NCBI RefSeq assembly: GCF_910588715.1
Contig: NZ_CAJURG010000001.1
Location: 216,263 to 280,262 of the forward strand
Source of the DNA: an uncultured Clostridium sp.
Lineage (GTDB): Bacteria > Bacillota > Clostridia > Clostridiales > Clostridiaceae
Direction: 5' to 3'
Length of the DNA stretch: 64,000 nt
A model generated the notes under the pieces. It saw nothing but the letters and a program-made list of their open reading frames with translations. It did not search any database and was not told the origin of the DNA. Positions 42,584 to 51,615 of this stretch are shown here, piece after piece. Made by a program: the position numbers and the translations under genes. Each line of letters opens with the position of its first letter. The stretch's first letter is position 1.

Positions 42584-43624
42584 ATGAAAGTAATAGATAT
42601 TATAGACAAGCTATATAATACAACTAATGCTTCAAGAGAAGAAATTTTATTTCTTTTAGAGAATTTATCTAGTGAAGATAAAAAGTATTTAATAAAAAAA
42701 TCTCATGAAATTGCTATAAAAAACTATGGAAATAATGTTTATATAAGAGGACTTATTGAATTTACAAATTATTGTGTAAGAGATTGTAAGTATTGTGGTA
42801 TAAGAAAGTCTAATTTAAAAGTTGATAGGTACAGGCTTACTAAGGAAGATATTTTAGAATGTGTAAAGTTAGGAGATAAATTAGGATATAAAACATATGT
42901 ATTGCAAGGAGGAGAAGATCCATACTTTACTGATGATATAATGGTGGATATTATAAAGAATATAAAAGAAAAGTATCCTAATAATGCAATAACTTTATCT
43001 TTAGGTGAACGTTCTTACAAATCTTACGAAAAAATGTTTAAAGCAGGTGCTGATAGATATTTATTAAGACATGAAACTGCTAATAAACATTTGTATGAAT
43101 CATTGCATCCAAAAGGAAGTTTTGAAAATAGGATGCAATGTCTTAAAAATTTAAAAGAAATAGGATACCAAGTAGGGGCTGGATTCATGGTTGGTTTACC
43201 TAATCAAAGTAATTATAACTTAGTTGAAGATTTAATGTTTTTAAAAGAATTAAATCCACATATGTGTGGAATTGGTCCATTTATTCCACATAAGGATACT
43301 CCTCTTGGTAAGAAGCAAGGTGGAACTTTAGAAAAAACTATAACTATGTTAGCTTTAGTTAGACTAATGTTTCCAAAAATTTTACTTCCATCAACAACAG
43401 CACTTGGAAGTATAGATCCACTAGGAAGAGAAAAAGGACTTAAGGCTGGTGGAAATGTTGTAATGCCAAATCTTTCTCCTATTAATGTTAGGGATAAGTA
43501 TTCATTATATGATGGTAAAATATGTACTGGTGATGAAGCAGCAGAATGCAGAATATGCATTGAAAGAAGAATTAATGCAGCAGGTTTTAATTTAGAAATT
43601 ACACGTGGAGATAGTTTAGTTTAA
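42584..43624 (+). CDS. hydE: [FeFe] hydrogenase maturase HydE
   Basis: Radical SAM enzyme of H-cluster assembly, thought to supply the organometallic intermediate for the azadithiolate-bridged diiron site. 346 residues: radical SAM cluster motif CVRDCKYC (Cys64, 68, 71), SAM-binding LQGGEDPYF, and a C-terminal CTGDEAAECRIC second-cluster motif. GGGAG precedes ATG 42584. First gene of hydE-hydG-hydF. No hydrogenase structural gene is in the window. Confidence 0.95.
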   Translation: MKVIDIIDKLYNTTNASREEILFLLENLSSEDKKYLIKKSHEIAIKNYGNNVYIRGLIEFTNYCVRDCKYCGIRKSNLKVDRYRLTKEDILECVKLGDKLGYKTYVLQGGEDPYFTDDIMVDIIKNIKEKYPNNAITLSLGERSYKSYEKMFKAGADRYLLRHETANKHLYESLHPKGSFENRMQCLKNLKEIGYQVGAGFMVGLPNQSNYNLVEDLMFLKELNPHMCGIGPFIPHKDTPLGKKQGGTLEKTITMLALVRLMFPKILLPSTTALGSIDPLGREKGLKAGGNVVMPNLSPINVRDKYSLYDGKICTGDEAAECRICIERRINAAGFNLEITRGDSLV

Positions 43625-43716
43625 ATTATATAAAATAAGTTTTTGATAATAAAATTAATATTATTTAATTTAATAATATTTATTTAAATAAATTAAAGAG
43701 GAAGTGTAGAGAATTT

Positions 43717-45093
43717 ATGAATATTAATCATGAAGAAATATATGAATTATTAGAGGAAGGTAAAAGAGCAACTAAAGAAGAAATATTAAATATTTTAGAA
43801 AAGGCAAAGGAAAAAAAGGGTATATCTCATAAAGATATTGCCGCATTACTTCAATTAGAAGATAAAGAATTAGAAAATGAAATGTTTAAGGTTGCTGGAG
43901 AAATAAAAAAATCTATATATGGTAAAAGAGTAGTTTTATTTGCTCCTTTATATATTAGTGATTATTGTGTTAATAATTGTGTTTATTGTGGATATAAAAG
44001 ATGTAATAGTTTTAAAAGAAGAAAGTTAACTCAAAGTGAAATAAGAGAAGAAGTTAAAATATTAGAAAAAATGGGACATAAAAGATTAGCTTTAGAGCTT
44101 GGCGAAGATCCGGTGAATGCACCAATAGATTATGTATTAGAAAGTTTAGATACAATTTATAAAACTCAAAATGAAAATGGAAATATAAGAAGAATTAATG
44201 TAAATATTGCTGCAACTACAATTGAAAATTATGAAAAGCTTAAAAATGCAAATATAGGTACTTATATTTTATTTCAAGAAACATATCATAAACCAACTTA
44301 TGATATAATGCATCCAAAGTCTTTAAAATCTAATTATGAGTATCATTTAAATGCTTTTGATAGAGCTATGAAAGCTGGAATTGAAGATGTTGGTGGTGGA
44401 GTATTATTTGGTTTATCAGATCCAAAATTTGAAGTTTTATCATTAATGATGCATAATGAACATCTTGAAAAGGAATTTGGGGTTGGATTTCATACTATAT
44501 CAGTTCCAAGGCTTAAAGAAGCTGAAGGTGTTAGCTTGGATAATTTTCCTAATATTTTAAGTGATGAAATGTTTAAAAGGATAGTTGCTATAATTAGGAT
44601 TGCTGTTCCTTATACAGGGATAATTATGTCTACAAGAGAAGATGAAAAAATGAGAAGAGATGCCCTTAAATTTGGAGTAACTCAAGTAAGTTCAGGTTCT
44701 TCAACCGGAGTAGGTGGATATAAAAGAAGAGATGAGGGAAAAAGTGTTGAGCAATTTAAAACATCAGATGAAAGAACTCCAATGGAAGTTTTAAATTGGT
44801 TATTAGATGAAGGATATATACCTAGCTATTGTACAGCATGTTATAGGAAGGGAAGAACTGGTGAAACATTTATGGGGCTTGCAAAAACAGGTGAAATTCA
44901 AAATATGTGTGAGCCAAATGCATTAATGACTTTAATGGAATATGCTTTAGATTATGGTGATGAAAATACTTGCAAAAAAGTAGAAAGTTTAATAATTAAA
45001 GAAACTAAAAATATAAAAAATGATGCTATGAAGAAATTTATTAATGATGGAATAATTAAATTAAAATCTGGTCAGAGAGACATTTATATTTAG
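43717..45093 (+). CDS. hydG: [FeFe] hydrogenase maturase HydG
   Basis: Radical SAM tyrosine lyase that makes the CO and cyanide ligands of the H-cluster. 458 residues, radical SAM motif CVNNCVYC (Cys84, 88, 91), and the C-terminal extra-cluster region CTACYRKGRTGETFMGLAK...MCEPNA typical of HydG. AGAGGAAG precedes ATG 43717. hydF begins 9 nt after its stop. Confidence 0.96.
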   Translation: MNINHEEIYELLEEGKRATKEEILNILEKAKEKKGISHKDIAALLQLEDKELENEMFKVAGEIKKSIYGKRVVLFAPLYISDYCVNNCVYCGYKRCNSFKRRKLTQSEIREEVKILEKMGHKRLALELGEDPVNAPIDYVLESLDTIYKTQNENGNIRRINVNIAATTIENYEKLKNANIGTYILFQETYHKPTYDIMHPKSLKSNYEYHLNAFDRAMKAGIEDVGGGVLFGLSDPKFEVLSLMMHNEHLEKEFGVGFHTISVPRLKEAEGVSLDNFPNILSDEMFKRIVAIIRIAVPYTGIIMSTREDEKMRRDALKFGVTQVSSGSSTGVGGYKRRDEGKSVEQFKTSDERTPMEVLNWLLDEGYIPSYCTACYRKGRTGETFMGLAKTGEIQNMCEPNALMTLMEYALDYGDENTCKKVESLIIKETKNIKNDAMKKFINDGIIKLKSGQRDIYI

Positions 45094-45102
45094 GGGGACT
45101 AA

Positions 45103-46305
45103 ATGAATATTACACCAAATGCTAATAGAAAGCACATATCTATATTTGGAAAAACAAATGTAGGAAAATCATCATTAATCAACAGTATTTGTGGACAAGA
45201 TGTTGCTGTTGTATCTAATATTTCTGGAACTACTACAGATCCAGTTTCAAAAGCCATGGAACTTATTCCAGTAGGACCAGTTTTATTTATAGACACAGCT
45301 GGTCTTGATGATACAACGGAGCTAGGACAATCTAGAATGAAAAAGACTATGGATATTATGAAGAGAACTGATTTTGCTTTATTTGTAATTGATATAAATA
45401 AGATAGATAGTAGTGATTATGAAAAAATTAAATTAGAGTTTAAAAAATATAATATACCACACTTATTAGTTATAAATAAGATAGACACTATAGAAAAAGA
45501 TAAATTAAAAGACATTAAGGAAAAATATAAAGATGCAATTTTAATTTCAACTTATACTTTAGAAGGAATAGATAAGTTGAAAAATACTATAATTAATAAG
45601 CTACAAAGTTTTGAAAGTGAACCATCTATAATAGGAAATTTAGTTCCTTATGGTGGTAAAGTTGTGTTAGTAGTTCCTATAGATTCAGAAGCACCAAAGG
45701 GGCGATTAATACTTCCACAGGTTCAATGTATAAGAGATTGTTTAGATAATGGAATTAAAACATATATTGTTAGGGATACAGAATTAGCTTCTGCTTTAGA
45801 GGATATTAAAGATATAGATTTAGTAATTACAGATTCTCAAGCTTTTAAAAAGATTGATAAAATAGTGCCTAATAGTATTAACTTAACTGGTTTTTCCATA
45901 CTTTTTGCTAATCACAAAGGTAATTTAACTTCATTTGTTAATGGTGCAAAAAAAATAAAGTCATTAAATAAAGAATCTAAAATTTTAATAGCCGAAAGTT
46001 GTAGTCATAATGTTTCGCATGAAGATATAGGCAGAGTAAAGATACCAAAACTTTTAAATAACTATGTAGGTGCAGAGCTTAAATATGATTTTATAGTTGG
46101 ATATGACTTTCCCTTAGATATAAAAGATTATGATTTAATTATACATTGTGGTGGATGTATGATTAATAGAAAAACAATATTAAATAGGATTGATTTTTGT
46201 AAAAATGAAGATGTTGCTATTACAAATTATGGAATAGTATTAGCTTTTTTAAGTGGAATACTTGATAGAAGTTTAGAGGTATTTAGAGATAATAATATAA
46301 TATAA
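45103..46305 (+). CDS. hydF: [FeFe] hydrogenase maturation GTPase HydF
   Basis: Scaffold GTPase on which the diiron subcluster is assembled before transfer to HydA. 400 residues: GTPase domain with GKTNVGKSS (about 16-24), SGTTTDP, DTAGLDD and NKID; dimerisation domain; and C-terminal [4Fe-4S] domain with ESCSHN and HCGGCM. GGGGGA precedes ATG 45103. Closes the hydEGF operon. Confidence 0.96.
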   Translation: MNITPNANRKHISIFGKTNVGKSSLINSICGQDVAVVSNISGTTTDPVSKAMELIPVGPVLFIDTAGLDDTTELGQSRMKKTMDIMKRTDFALFVIDINKIDSSDYEKIKLEFKKYNIPHLLVINKIDTIEKDKLKDIKEKYKDAILISTYTLEGIDKLKNTIINKLQSFESEPSIIGNLVPYGGKVVLVVPIDSEAPKGRLILPQVQCIRDCLDNGIKTYIVRDTELASALEDIKDIDLVITDSQAFKKIDKIVPNSINLTGFSILFANHKGNLTSFVNGAKKIKSLNKESKILIAESCSHNVSHEDIGRVKIPKLLNNYVGAELKYDFIVGYDFPLDIKDYDLIIHCGGCMINRKTILNRIDFCKNEDVAITNYGIVLAFLSGILDRSLEVFRDNNII

Positions 46306-46318
46306 TAAAATAAAAATA

Positions 46319-46366
46319 AATAATAAGATTGCTATAATTACATTAGGCAATCTTATTATTTATTTT
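46319..46366. terminator. Bidirectional terminator after hydF
   Basis: Stem 46319-46332 with 46347-46360, 14-nt loop, T-rich tail; lies between convergent genes. Confidence 0.85.
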
Positions 46367-46377
46367 TATATTTTTTA

Positions 46378-46998
46378 TTATAATGTTTTTATTATATTTT
46401 TATTAATAGTTTCACTTAAAAATATATCTAAACAATTATTAAGAAAAGTGTTATAGTCATGTTCATTTAGAATTATTGGGTATTTTATATTGAAATTTTT
46501 ATTTAAACATTTATATTTAAAGTCATTAAATATACTTATTGATTTGTTTATGTTTATTGGAAGAAAATCATTAAATGCTTGATTTTCTATATTTATTTTA
46601 GTTATAAACTCTAATAATTGTTTTACATCATAATTTTTTATATTTTCATTTAATATAACTGATTTAAACGATTTAAGATTGCAATTTTTGAAAAAGGCCT
46701 TTTTCATATTTTCATCAAAATAATTATCTAACCAAAGATGAATATAATATCCAGTTGCAAATGATTTTTCAAGATAATTTAAATTTAAATTAAATATATT
46801 TAAATTAAATTTATTTAAATCACATTTATCATTTATATTATTTTTAAAATGAGAAAGGCACTCTTTATTAATATCATTGAAAATAACATAATAATTAGGT
46901 GCAATACTACCTAATGTTAAAAAATTAATATCAAAATCATTAAAATGTTTATTTATTAAAATCCGTATAAAATTAATATGAGTAGATATATTGGGCAT
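46378..46998 (-). CDS. Diverged zinc-dependent phospholipase C-like protein
   Basis: A 206-residue protein that begins MPNISTHINF and contains LGSIAPNYY, SHF and GYYIHLWLDNYF, the spaced His/Asp pattern of the zinc-dependent phospholipase C family (PF00882) found in cytoplasmic clostridial homologues. The usual metal Asp of LGSIAPD is Asn here. Asn content is very high. There is no signal peptide. GGAGG precedes its ATG. Family assignment is moderate, activity uncertain. Confidence 0.65.
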   Translation of the reverse strand: MPNISTHINFIRILINKHFNDFDINFLTLGSIAPNYYVIFNDINKECLSHFKNNINDKCDLNKFNLNIFNLNLNYLEKSFATGYYIHLWLDNYFDENMKKAFFKNCNLKSFKSVILNENIKNYDVKQLLEFITKINIENQAFNDFLPININKSISIFNDFKYKCLNKNFNIKYPIILNEHDYNTFLNNCLDIFLSETINKNIIKTL

Positions 46999-47205
46999 AA
47001 AAATTCCTCCAAATGCTTTTATTGATTTATATGAAGAAATTTATAAAAATATTTATTAAAATTAACCATTATAAAATTATATTAAGTATATTATTTAATT
47101 ATTAAAAAAGTTTAGCTTTATAGATATATATTTTATTTATTATATAAACATATAATTAAAATTAAATACATAAATTATTTTATAATAATTAAATATGGGG
47201 GATAT

Positions 47206-47445
47206 ATGAAAAGAATAATAATGATTAAACCATTATTATATGGAATTTTTATTTTATTTGCATATCATATCGTATTTAAAACTGAACTGATTTTTACAAA
47301 TAAAGAAGTTGAAACATTTGTTAATTATATGGAGCAAAGAAATGATTTTTTAGGTGCAACTAATTTTATGATATGGTTAGTAATAATTTCTGCATTAGTA
47401 ATAACTGCTTTAAATAGAATAGATAAAGTAAAAAAGAATTCTTAA
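47206..47445 (+). CDS. Small two-segment membrane protein
   Basis: A 79-residue protein after GGGGGA. Hydrophobic segments about 8-24 and 52-68 flank a polar loop with TNKEVETFVNYMEQRND. Family not recognised. The 207 bp upstream are over 85 % A+T; I see nothing definite in them. A strong terminator follows. Confidence 0.65.
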   Translation: MKRIIMIKPLLYGIFILFAYHIVFKTELIFTNKEVETFVNYMEQRNDFLGATNFMIWLVIISALVITALNRIDKVKKNS

Positions 47446-47458
47446 AAATTGTTAAATT

Positions 47459-47517
47459 AAAAAGTTTAGACCTAAAATAATTTTTAGCTTATATTTATTT
47501 TAGGTCTAAACTTTTTT
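47459..47517. terminator. Bidirectional terminator
   Basis: Perfect 22-bp stem (47459-47480 with 47495-47516), 14-nt loop, A-run before and T-run after. Serves the small membrane protein gene and the convergent amidotransferase gene. Confidence 0.92.
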
Positions 47518-48241
47518 AATATCTACAATAATAAATGAATTTTTTAAATAAATTTAGTGCTTTTTCATCATAAGAGGTCATCATTTCAGGATGCCATTGC
47601 ACTCCAATTACAAATGGTTTATTGATCATTTCAATAGATTCAATAATTCCATCAGGAGATATAGAAGTTATTTTTAAATCTTGTGGCATTTCTTTTATAG
47701 ATTGATGATGGCCACTATTTACAATATAGTTATCTCCAAATATTTCATATATAATGCTATTTCTTTTTATATAAATAGGATGGCATTTTTCAGAAAGATG
47801 GCTTTTTTGTTTATGGAGCAATGGTGAATCAGTAGCATATGAGATATCTTGATGTAATGTTCCACCCAAAGCAACATTAATAATTTGACATCCTCTGCAT
47901 ATTCCTAATATAGGCATATTTAATTCAAGGGCTTTTTGGGTTAAGTTAATGTTATACCAATCGAGTAAATCGTTACAATCACCTAAAAGAGGCTTTGGAA
48001 GTTCTTTATATGATAATGGATTAATATCAATTCCGCCGGGAAGTAATAATCCGTTACATATAGATAATAGATTAGTTAAAATCTCTATATCTTTTATTAA
48101 TGGTAGAATAATAGGAATTCCACCAGCATCTATAATTGATTTAGGATAATTATTATTTATTTTAGTGAAATATTCACCAGCAAATTCTATCCTAAAATCT
48201 TTAACTATTCCACCTGCTATAGCAATAAGTGGCTTTTTCAT
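47516..48241 (-). CDS. Class I glutamine amidotransferase, gamma-glutamyl-GABA hydrolase family
   Basis: A 241-residue PuuD/peptidase C26-type hydrolase of gamma-glutamyl amides. Motifs: LLPGGIDINP, nucleophile elbow PILGICRGCQIINVALGG, NSGHHQSI and the catalytic VQWHPE. Alone on the minus strand, GGAGG before the start. Possible substrates are gamma-glutamyl-GABA or other gamma-glutamyl amines; no put/puu genes are near. Confidence 0.9.
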   Translation of the reverse strand: MKKPLIAIAGGIVKDFRIEFAGEYFTKINNNYPKSIIDAGGIPIILPLIKDIEILTNLLSICNGLLLPGGIDINPLSYKELPKPLLGDCNDLLDWYNINLTQKALELNMPILGICRGCQIINVALGGTLHQDISYATDSPLLHKQKSHLSEKCHPIYIKRNSIIYEIFGDNYIVNSGHHQSIKEMPQDLKITSISPDGIIESIEMINKPFVIGVQWHPEMMTSYDEKALNLFKKFIYYCRY

Positions 48242-48401
48242 TTTATCCCCTCCTTGAAATAAATTCTCACTATATATTATATGAAAAAAATTAAATGGTT
48301 TAAACTTTTGAAAGTAAAATAAAAATATTATTTTATATATAAGAACTAAATTTAAGATAATTTATAAGATGTATTGTAAGAATTTATAAGGGTAATGTTA
48401 A

Positions 48402-49358
48402 ATGATAGATATACTAAAATCAACTTATACTTATGATAAAATGACTCAAGATTTACAAGAGTTAAAACAAATTTATAAGAATGATATTATTATAAATAGT
48501 ATTGGTAAATCTCTTGATAATAGGGATATTTATGAAATAATATTAGGAAAAATTAATAATAAGAATCATGTATTAGTACATGCGGGAATTCATGGAAGAG
48601 AGTATTTAACATCATTATTAATTATTAAACAAATAGAATATTATTTAAATAATTATGAAAGCGGAGAGTATTGCAATGTTAATTATAAGGATTTATTCGA
48701 TTCTGTTACATTTCATCTAATTCCAATGGCTAATCCAGATGGAATTACAATAAGTCAATTAGGTATAAATACTATACAAAGTGAAAATTTAAGGAATATC
48801 ATTTATGAATGTTATTACAATGATTTAAATTCTAGACATACTTGTGACAGGTTTAAAAATTATTTAAAAAAGTGGAAGGCAAATGCTAGAGGGGTTGATT
48901 TAAATAGAAATTTTGATGCTGGATGGGATGAAATAAATCAAAGAAAAAAGCCTTCTTTTCAAAATTATAAAGGGGTAAGTTGTAATTCTGAACCTGAAAC
49001 TAAAGCTCTTGTTAATTTAGTCAATAAATATAATTTTGCTTATACAATTAGTTATCATTCATCAGGAAATTTGATTTATTGGGATTATAGAGATAGCTTG
49101 GTTAAAAATGAAAGTAGTAAGCTAGCAGATATTATTTCATATGTAACAGGATATGAAAAAGAAAAAAGTGACAGTGAATATGAAGAAGTTGTTCCAGGTG
49201 GATTTAAAGATTGGGCTTCTTCTAAATCTAACAACCCAATTCCTAGTATAACTATTGAAGTTGGTATTGGAAATTGTCCTTTAAAAAACTCAGAATTTAA
49301 ATCTATTTGGAATGCTAATTGTAATGTATTAGCAGCTATTGCGTATATGTTAGAATAA
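48402..49358 (+). CDS. M14 family zinc carboxypeptidase
   Basis: A 318-residue metallopeptidase without signal peptide. Zinc ligands HAGIHGRE (HxxE) and SYHSSG, the RGVDLNRNFDAGW substrate-binding block, and catalytic Glu in TIEVGIG are all present. It resembles gamma-D-glutamyl-diaminopimelate peptidase I type enzymes of spore formers, which act on peptidoglycan peptides. The binding site before ATG 48402 (AAGGGTAATG) is weak. Monocistronic. Confidence 0.88.
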   Translation: MIDILKSTYTYDKMTQDLQELKQIYKNDIIINSIGKSLDNRDIYEIILGKINNKNHVLVHAGIHGREYLTSLLIIKQIEYYLNNYESGEYCNVNYKDLFDSVTFHLIPMANPDGITISQLGINTIQSENLRNIIYECYYNDLNSRHTCDRFKNYLKKWKANARGVDLNRNFDAGWDEINQRKKPSFQNYKGVSCNSEPETKALVNLVNKYNFAYTISYHSSGNLIYWDYRDSLVKNESSKLADIISYVTGYEKEKSDSEYEEVVPGGFKDWASSKSNNPIPSITIEVGIGNCPLKNSEFKSIWNANCNVLAAIAYMLE

Positions 49359-49411
49359 CTTAAGTTAATTTAATGAAAATGTTATTTTTATAAAGTTTTA
49401 AAATAATTATG

Positions 49412-49466
49412 AAATATAACCATTAAAAATAATAATTATAAAAATATTTGATGGTTATATTTTATT
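49412..49466. terminator. Possible bidirectional terminator
   Basis: AAATATAACCAT (49412-49423) pairs with ATGGTTATATTT (49451-49462), 27-nt loop, T-rich tail, between convergent genes. Confidence 0.6.
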
Positions 49467-49472
49467 AATTTA

Positions 49473-49922
49473 TTATAGTTCCTTTTTCATTCTTATACGA
49501 CTTTCTTCTAATTTATCAGACTTAAATTTCATTCTTAAATAAAGTTTATATGCACGAATATTAGATTTTTCTACATGAAGGCGTATTTCTGATATATTAT
49601 TATTTTTGGCATATCGCTCTACAATTTTTATTAACTCTGTACCAATACCAAGTCCTCTATAATTTTTACTTACACTAAAATCATCAATGTATAAATATGA
49701 TAAGTGTTCATTGTATTCTTCAATAGAAATAAATGCAATAACTTTACCGTTTGTTTCAACAACATAAATACGATTTTTTGAATTATTAAAAAATTTATTT
49801 AAATAATCATTTTCGTAACCAGTCACATCTTTTTTTTGATATATAGTTTGTAACATTTCAATATATAGTTTTTCAATACAATATTTATCTTTTAAAACTG
49901 CCTTTCGAAAAATAAATTTCAT
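49473..49922 (-). CDS. GNAT family N-acetyltransferase
   Basis: A 149-residue acetyl-CoA-dependent transferase: FRKAVLKDKYCIEKLY at the N-terminus and motif A DDFSVSKNYRGLGIGTELI followed by NNISEIRLHVEKSNIRAYKLYLRMKF. AGGAGG precedes the ATG. Substrate unknown. Confidence 0.9.
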   Translation of the reverse strand: MKFIFRKAVLKDKYCIEKLYIEMLQTIYQKKDVTGYENDYLNKFFNNSKNRIYVVETNGKVIAFISIEEYNEHLSYLYIDDFSVSKNYRGLGIGTELIKIVERYAKNNNISEIRLHVEKSNIRAYKLYLRMKFKSDKLEESRIRMKKEL

Positions 49923-50136
49923 TTTATTCCTCCTTATATATTATTTATATTAATCTATTATATTATATTTTAAATAGTATTTGGAATATAATTTTATTTA
50001 TATATTATAAATAGCTTTCTTAATTATTGAAGTTATTTCTAAATTATAGTAATATATAGACAAAATATGATTTTATATAAATTTTATTGAGAAAAAATAT
50101 GAAAAAGTTAGTATATATTAAGGAGTAGATTATACT

Positions 50137-50970
50137 ATGAGTGAAAATTTTAGGATATTAAGAAATGGAATTAAAATGCCTTCTATTGGATTTGGAACAT
50201 ATAAATCAGGAAATGATGAAGAAACTTCTAAAATTATAAAATATGCTTTAAATATTGGATATAGACAAATTGATACAGCTTCTTTTTATGGTAATGAAAT
50301 TGGTATTGGAAATGGAATAAAAGAAAGTAAAGTAAAGAGAGAAGATATTTTTATTGTTACAAAGCTTTGGAATGACAATCATGGATTTAATAATACTATA
50401 AAATCTTTTAATGAATCTTTAGAAAAATTACAAGTAGATTATATAGATTTATATCTTATACATTGGCCAAATGAATTAAATTCAGAAACATGGAAAGCTT
50501 TTGAATATCTTTATAAGATGGGTAAAGTAAAATCTATTGGAGTTTGTAATTTTAAAATTGGACATTTAGAAGAACTTAAAAAAACTGCTGAAATACTTCC
50601 TATGGTAAATCAAGTTGAAATGCATCCCCAAAGCTCTAAAAATGATATGTTAAGATATTGTGAAGAAAACAATATTCAACTTGTTGCATGGAGTCCTATA
50701 ATGAGGGGAAGATTATTTTCAAACGAATTGATGTTAAAGTTATCTGAAAAATATAAAAGAACAATAGCTCAAATAATATTAAGATGGCATGTTCAAAAAG
50801 GAGTAATTCCTATACCAAAATCATCAAATGAAGAAAGAATAAAAGAAAATTTTAATATTTTTGATTTTGAGATTTCTGATAACGATATTGATATTATTGA
50901 TTCATTAAATGAAGGTGATAATATATCAGTAAGCGGAGTGCCTAAAAATACAACATATCTTAAGTTTTAA
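50137..50970 (+). CDS. Aldo/keto reductase
   Basis: A 277-residue NADPH-dependent oxidoreductase of the AKR5-like type: MPSIGFGTYKSG, catalytic Asp and Tyr in QIDTASFYGNE, Lys in VTKLW, His in IHWP, and the NADPH-binding IPIPKSSNEERIKEN near the C-terminus. AGGAG precedes ATG 50137. Monocistronic; substrate unknown. Confidence 0.93.
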   Translation: MSENFRILRNGIKMPSIGFGTYKSGNDEETSKIIKYALNIGYRQIDTASFYGNEIGIGNGIKESKVKREDIFIVTKLWNDNHGFNNTIKSFNESLEKLQVDYIDLYLIHWPNELNSETWKAFEYLYKMGKVKSIGVCNFKIGHLEELKKTAEILPMVNQVEMHPQSSKNDMLRYCEENNIQLVAWSPIMRGRLFSNELMLKLSEKYKRTIAQIILRWHVQKGVIPIPKSSNEERIKENFNIFDFEISDNDIDIIDSLNEGDNISVSGVPKNTTYLKF

Positions 50971-51023
50971 TATTTTAATTTTTTTAAATAATGTTAAATT
51001 AATATAAAATAAGGAGGTAAAAT

Positions 51024-51581
51024 TTGGATAAAATAATATTATTAGTTTTAGTTATTTTATTAAATTTGTTTTCTATTGGATGTGCAGAGGAAAATATTTA
51101 TTTAACTAAAAGTCATGAAGATTTAATAAGTATTAATAAAGAGGAGTTAGGAAGTATAGTTGATGAATATAGCTCTTATATTATAGATGAAATTTATGTT
51201 GATGACTCAAAGATAGTAGGATTTTCAAGCAATACTACACAAGGTGTTTTTGTTTATGAAAAAGATAGTAATGGAAATTATTTATTAAATCAAATAAATA
51301 AATTGGACATAGATCCAAATGATTTAGGTATATCAAATTATAGAATAATTTATAAAAACTATAATGATATAACAAATGCTAAGTATGGTTATATTATAAT
51401 ATCTAATGGAAAAAAAGTTTCTAGAGTTGAAATTACAATAAATGATGCTTACAAATACAGTACTAACTTAGAAGTTGGAAAAGCATCTATGGTTTTAATA
51501 AAAGAAAATCTAAATCCAGAGGATAGTTCTGGAATCCGCTTAGAAGTAAAATATTTTGATGAAAATAATAATGAATTATAG
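51024..51581 (+). CDS. Putative lipoprotein
   Basis: A 185-residue protein, TTG start 7 nt after AAGGAGG. A short signal peptide ends in lipobox FSIGC (Cys about residue 20), so it should be lipid-anchored outside the membrane. The mature part is acidic and strand-rich, with no family I recognise. The MATE gene follows after 34 nt and may be cotranscribed. Confidence 0.75.
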   Translation: MDKIILLVLVILLNLFSIGCAEENIYLTKSHEDLISINKEELGSIVDEYSSYIIDEIYVDDSKIVGFSSNTTQGVFVYEKDSNGNYLLNQINKLDIDPNDLGISNYRIIYKNYNDITNAKYGYIIISNGKKVSRVEITINDAYKYSTNLEVGKASMVLIKENLNPEDSSGIRLEVKYFDENNNEL

Positions 51582-51615
51582 TTATCATAATTTTTATTAG
51601 AAGGAGAATAGTATA

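Noticed and set aside
43213..43560. 115-residue frame antisense to hydE
   Set aside because: Complement of conserved HydE coding sequence, no independent evidence.
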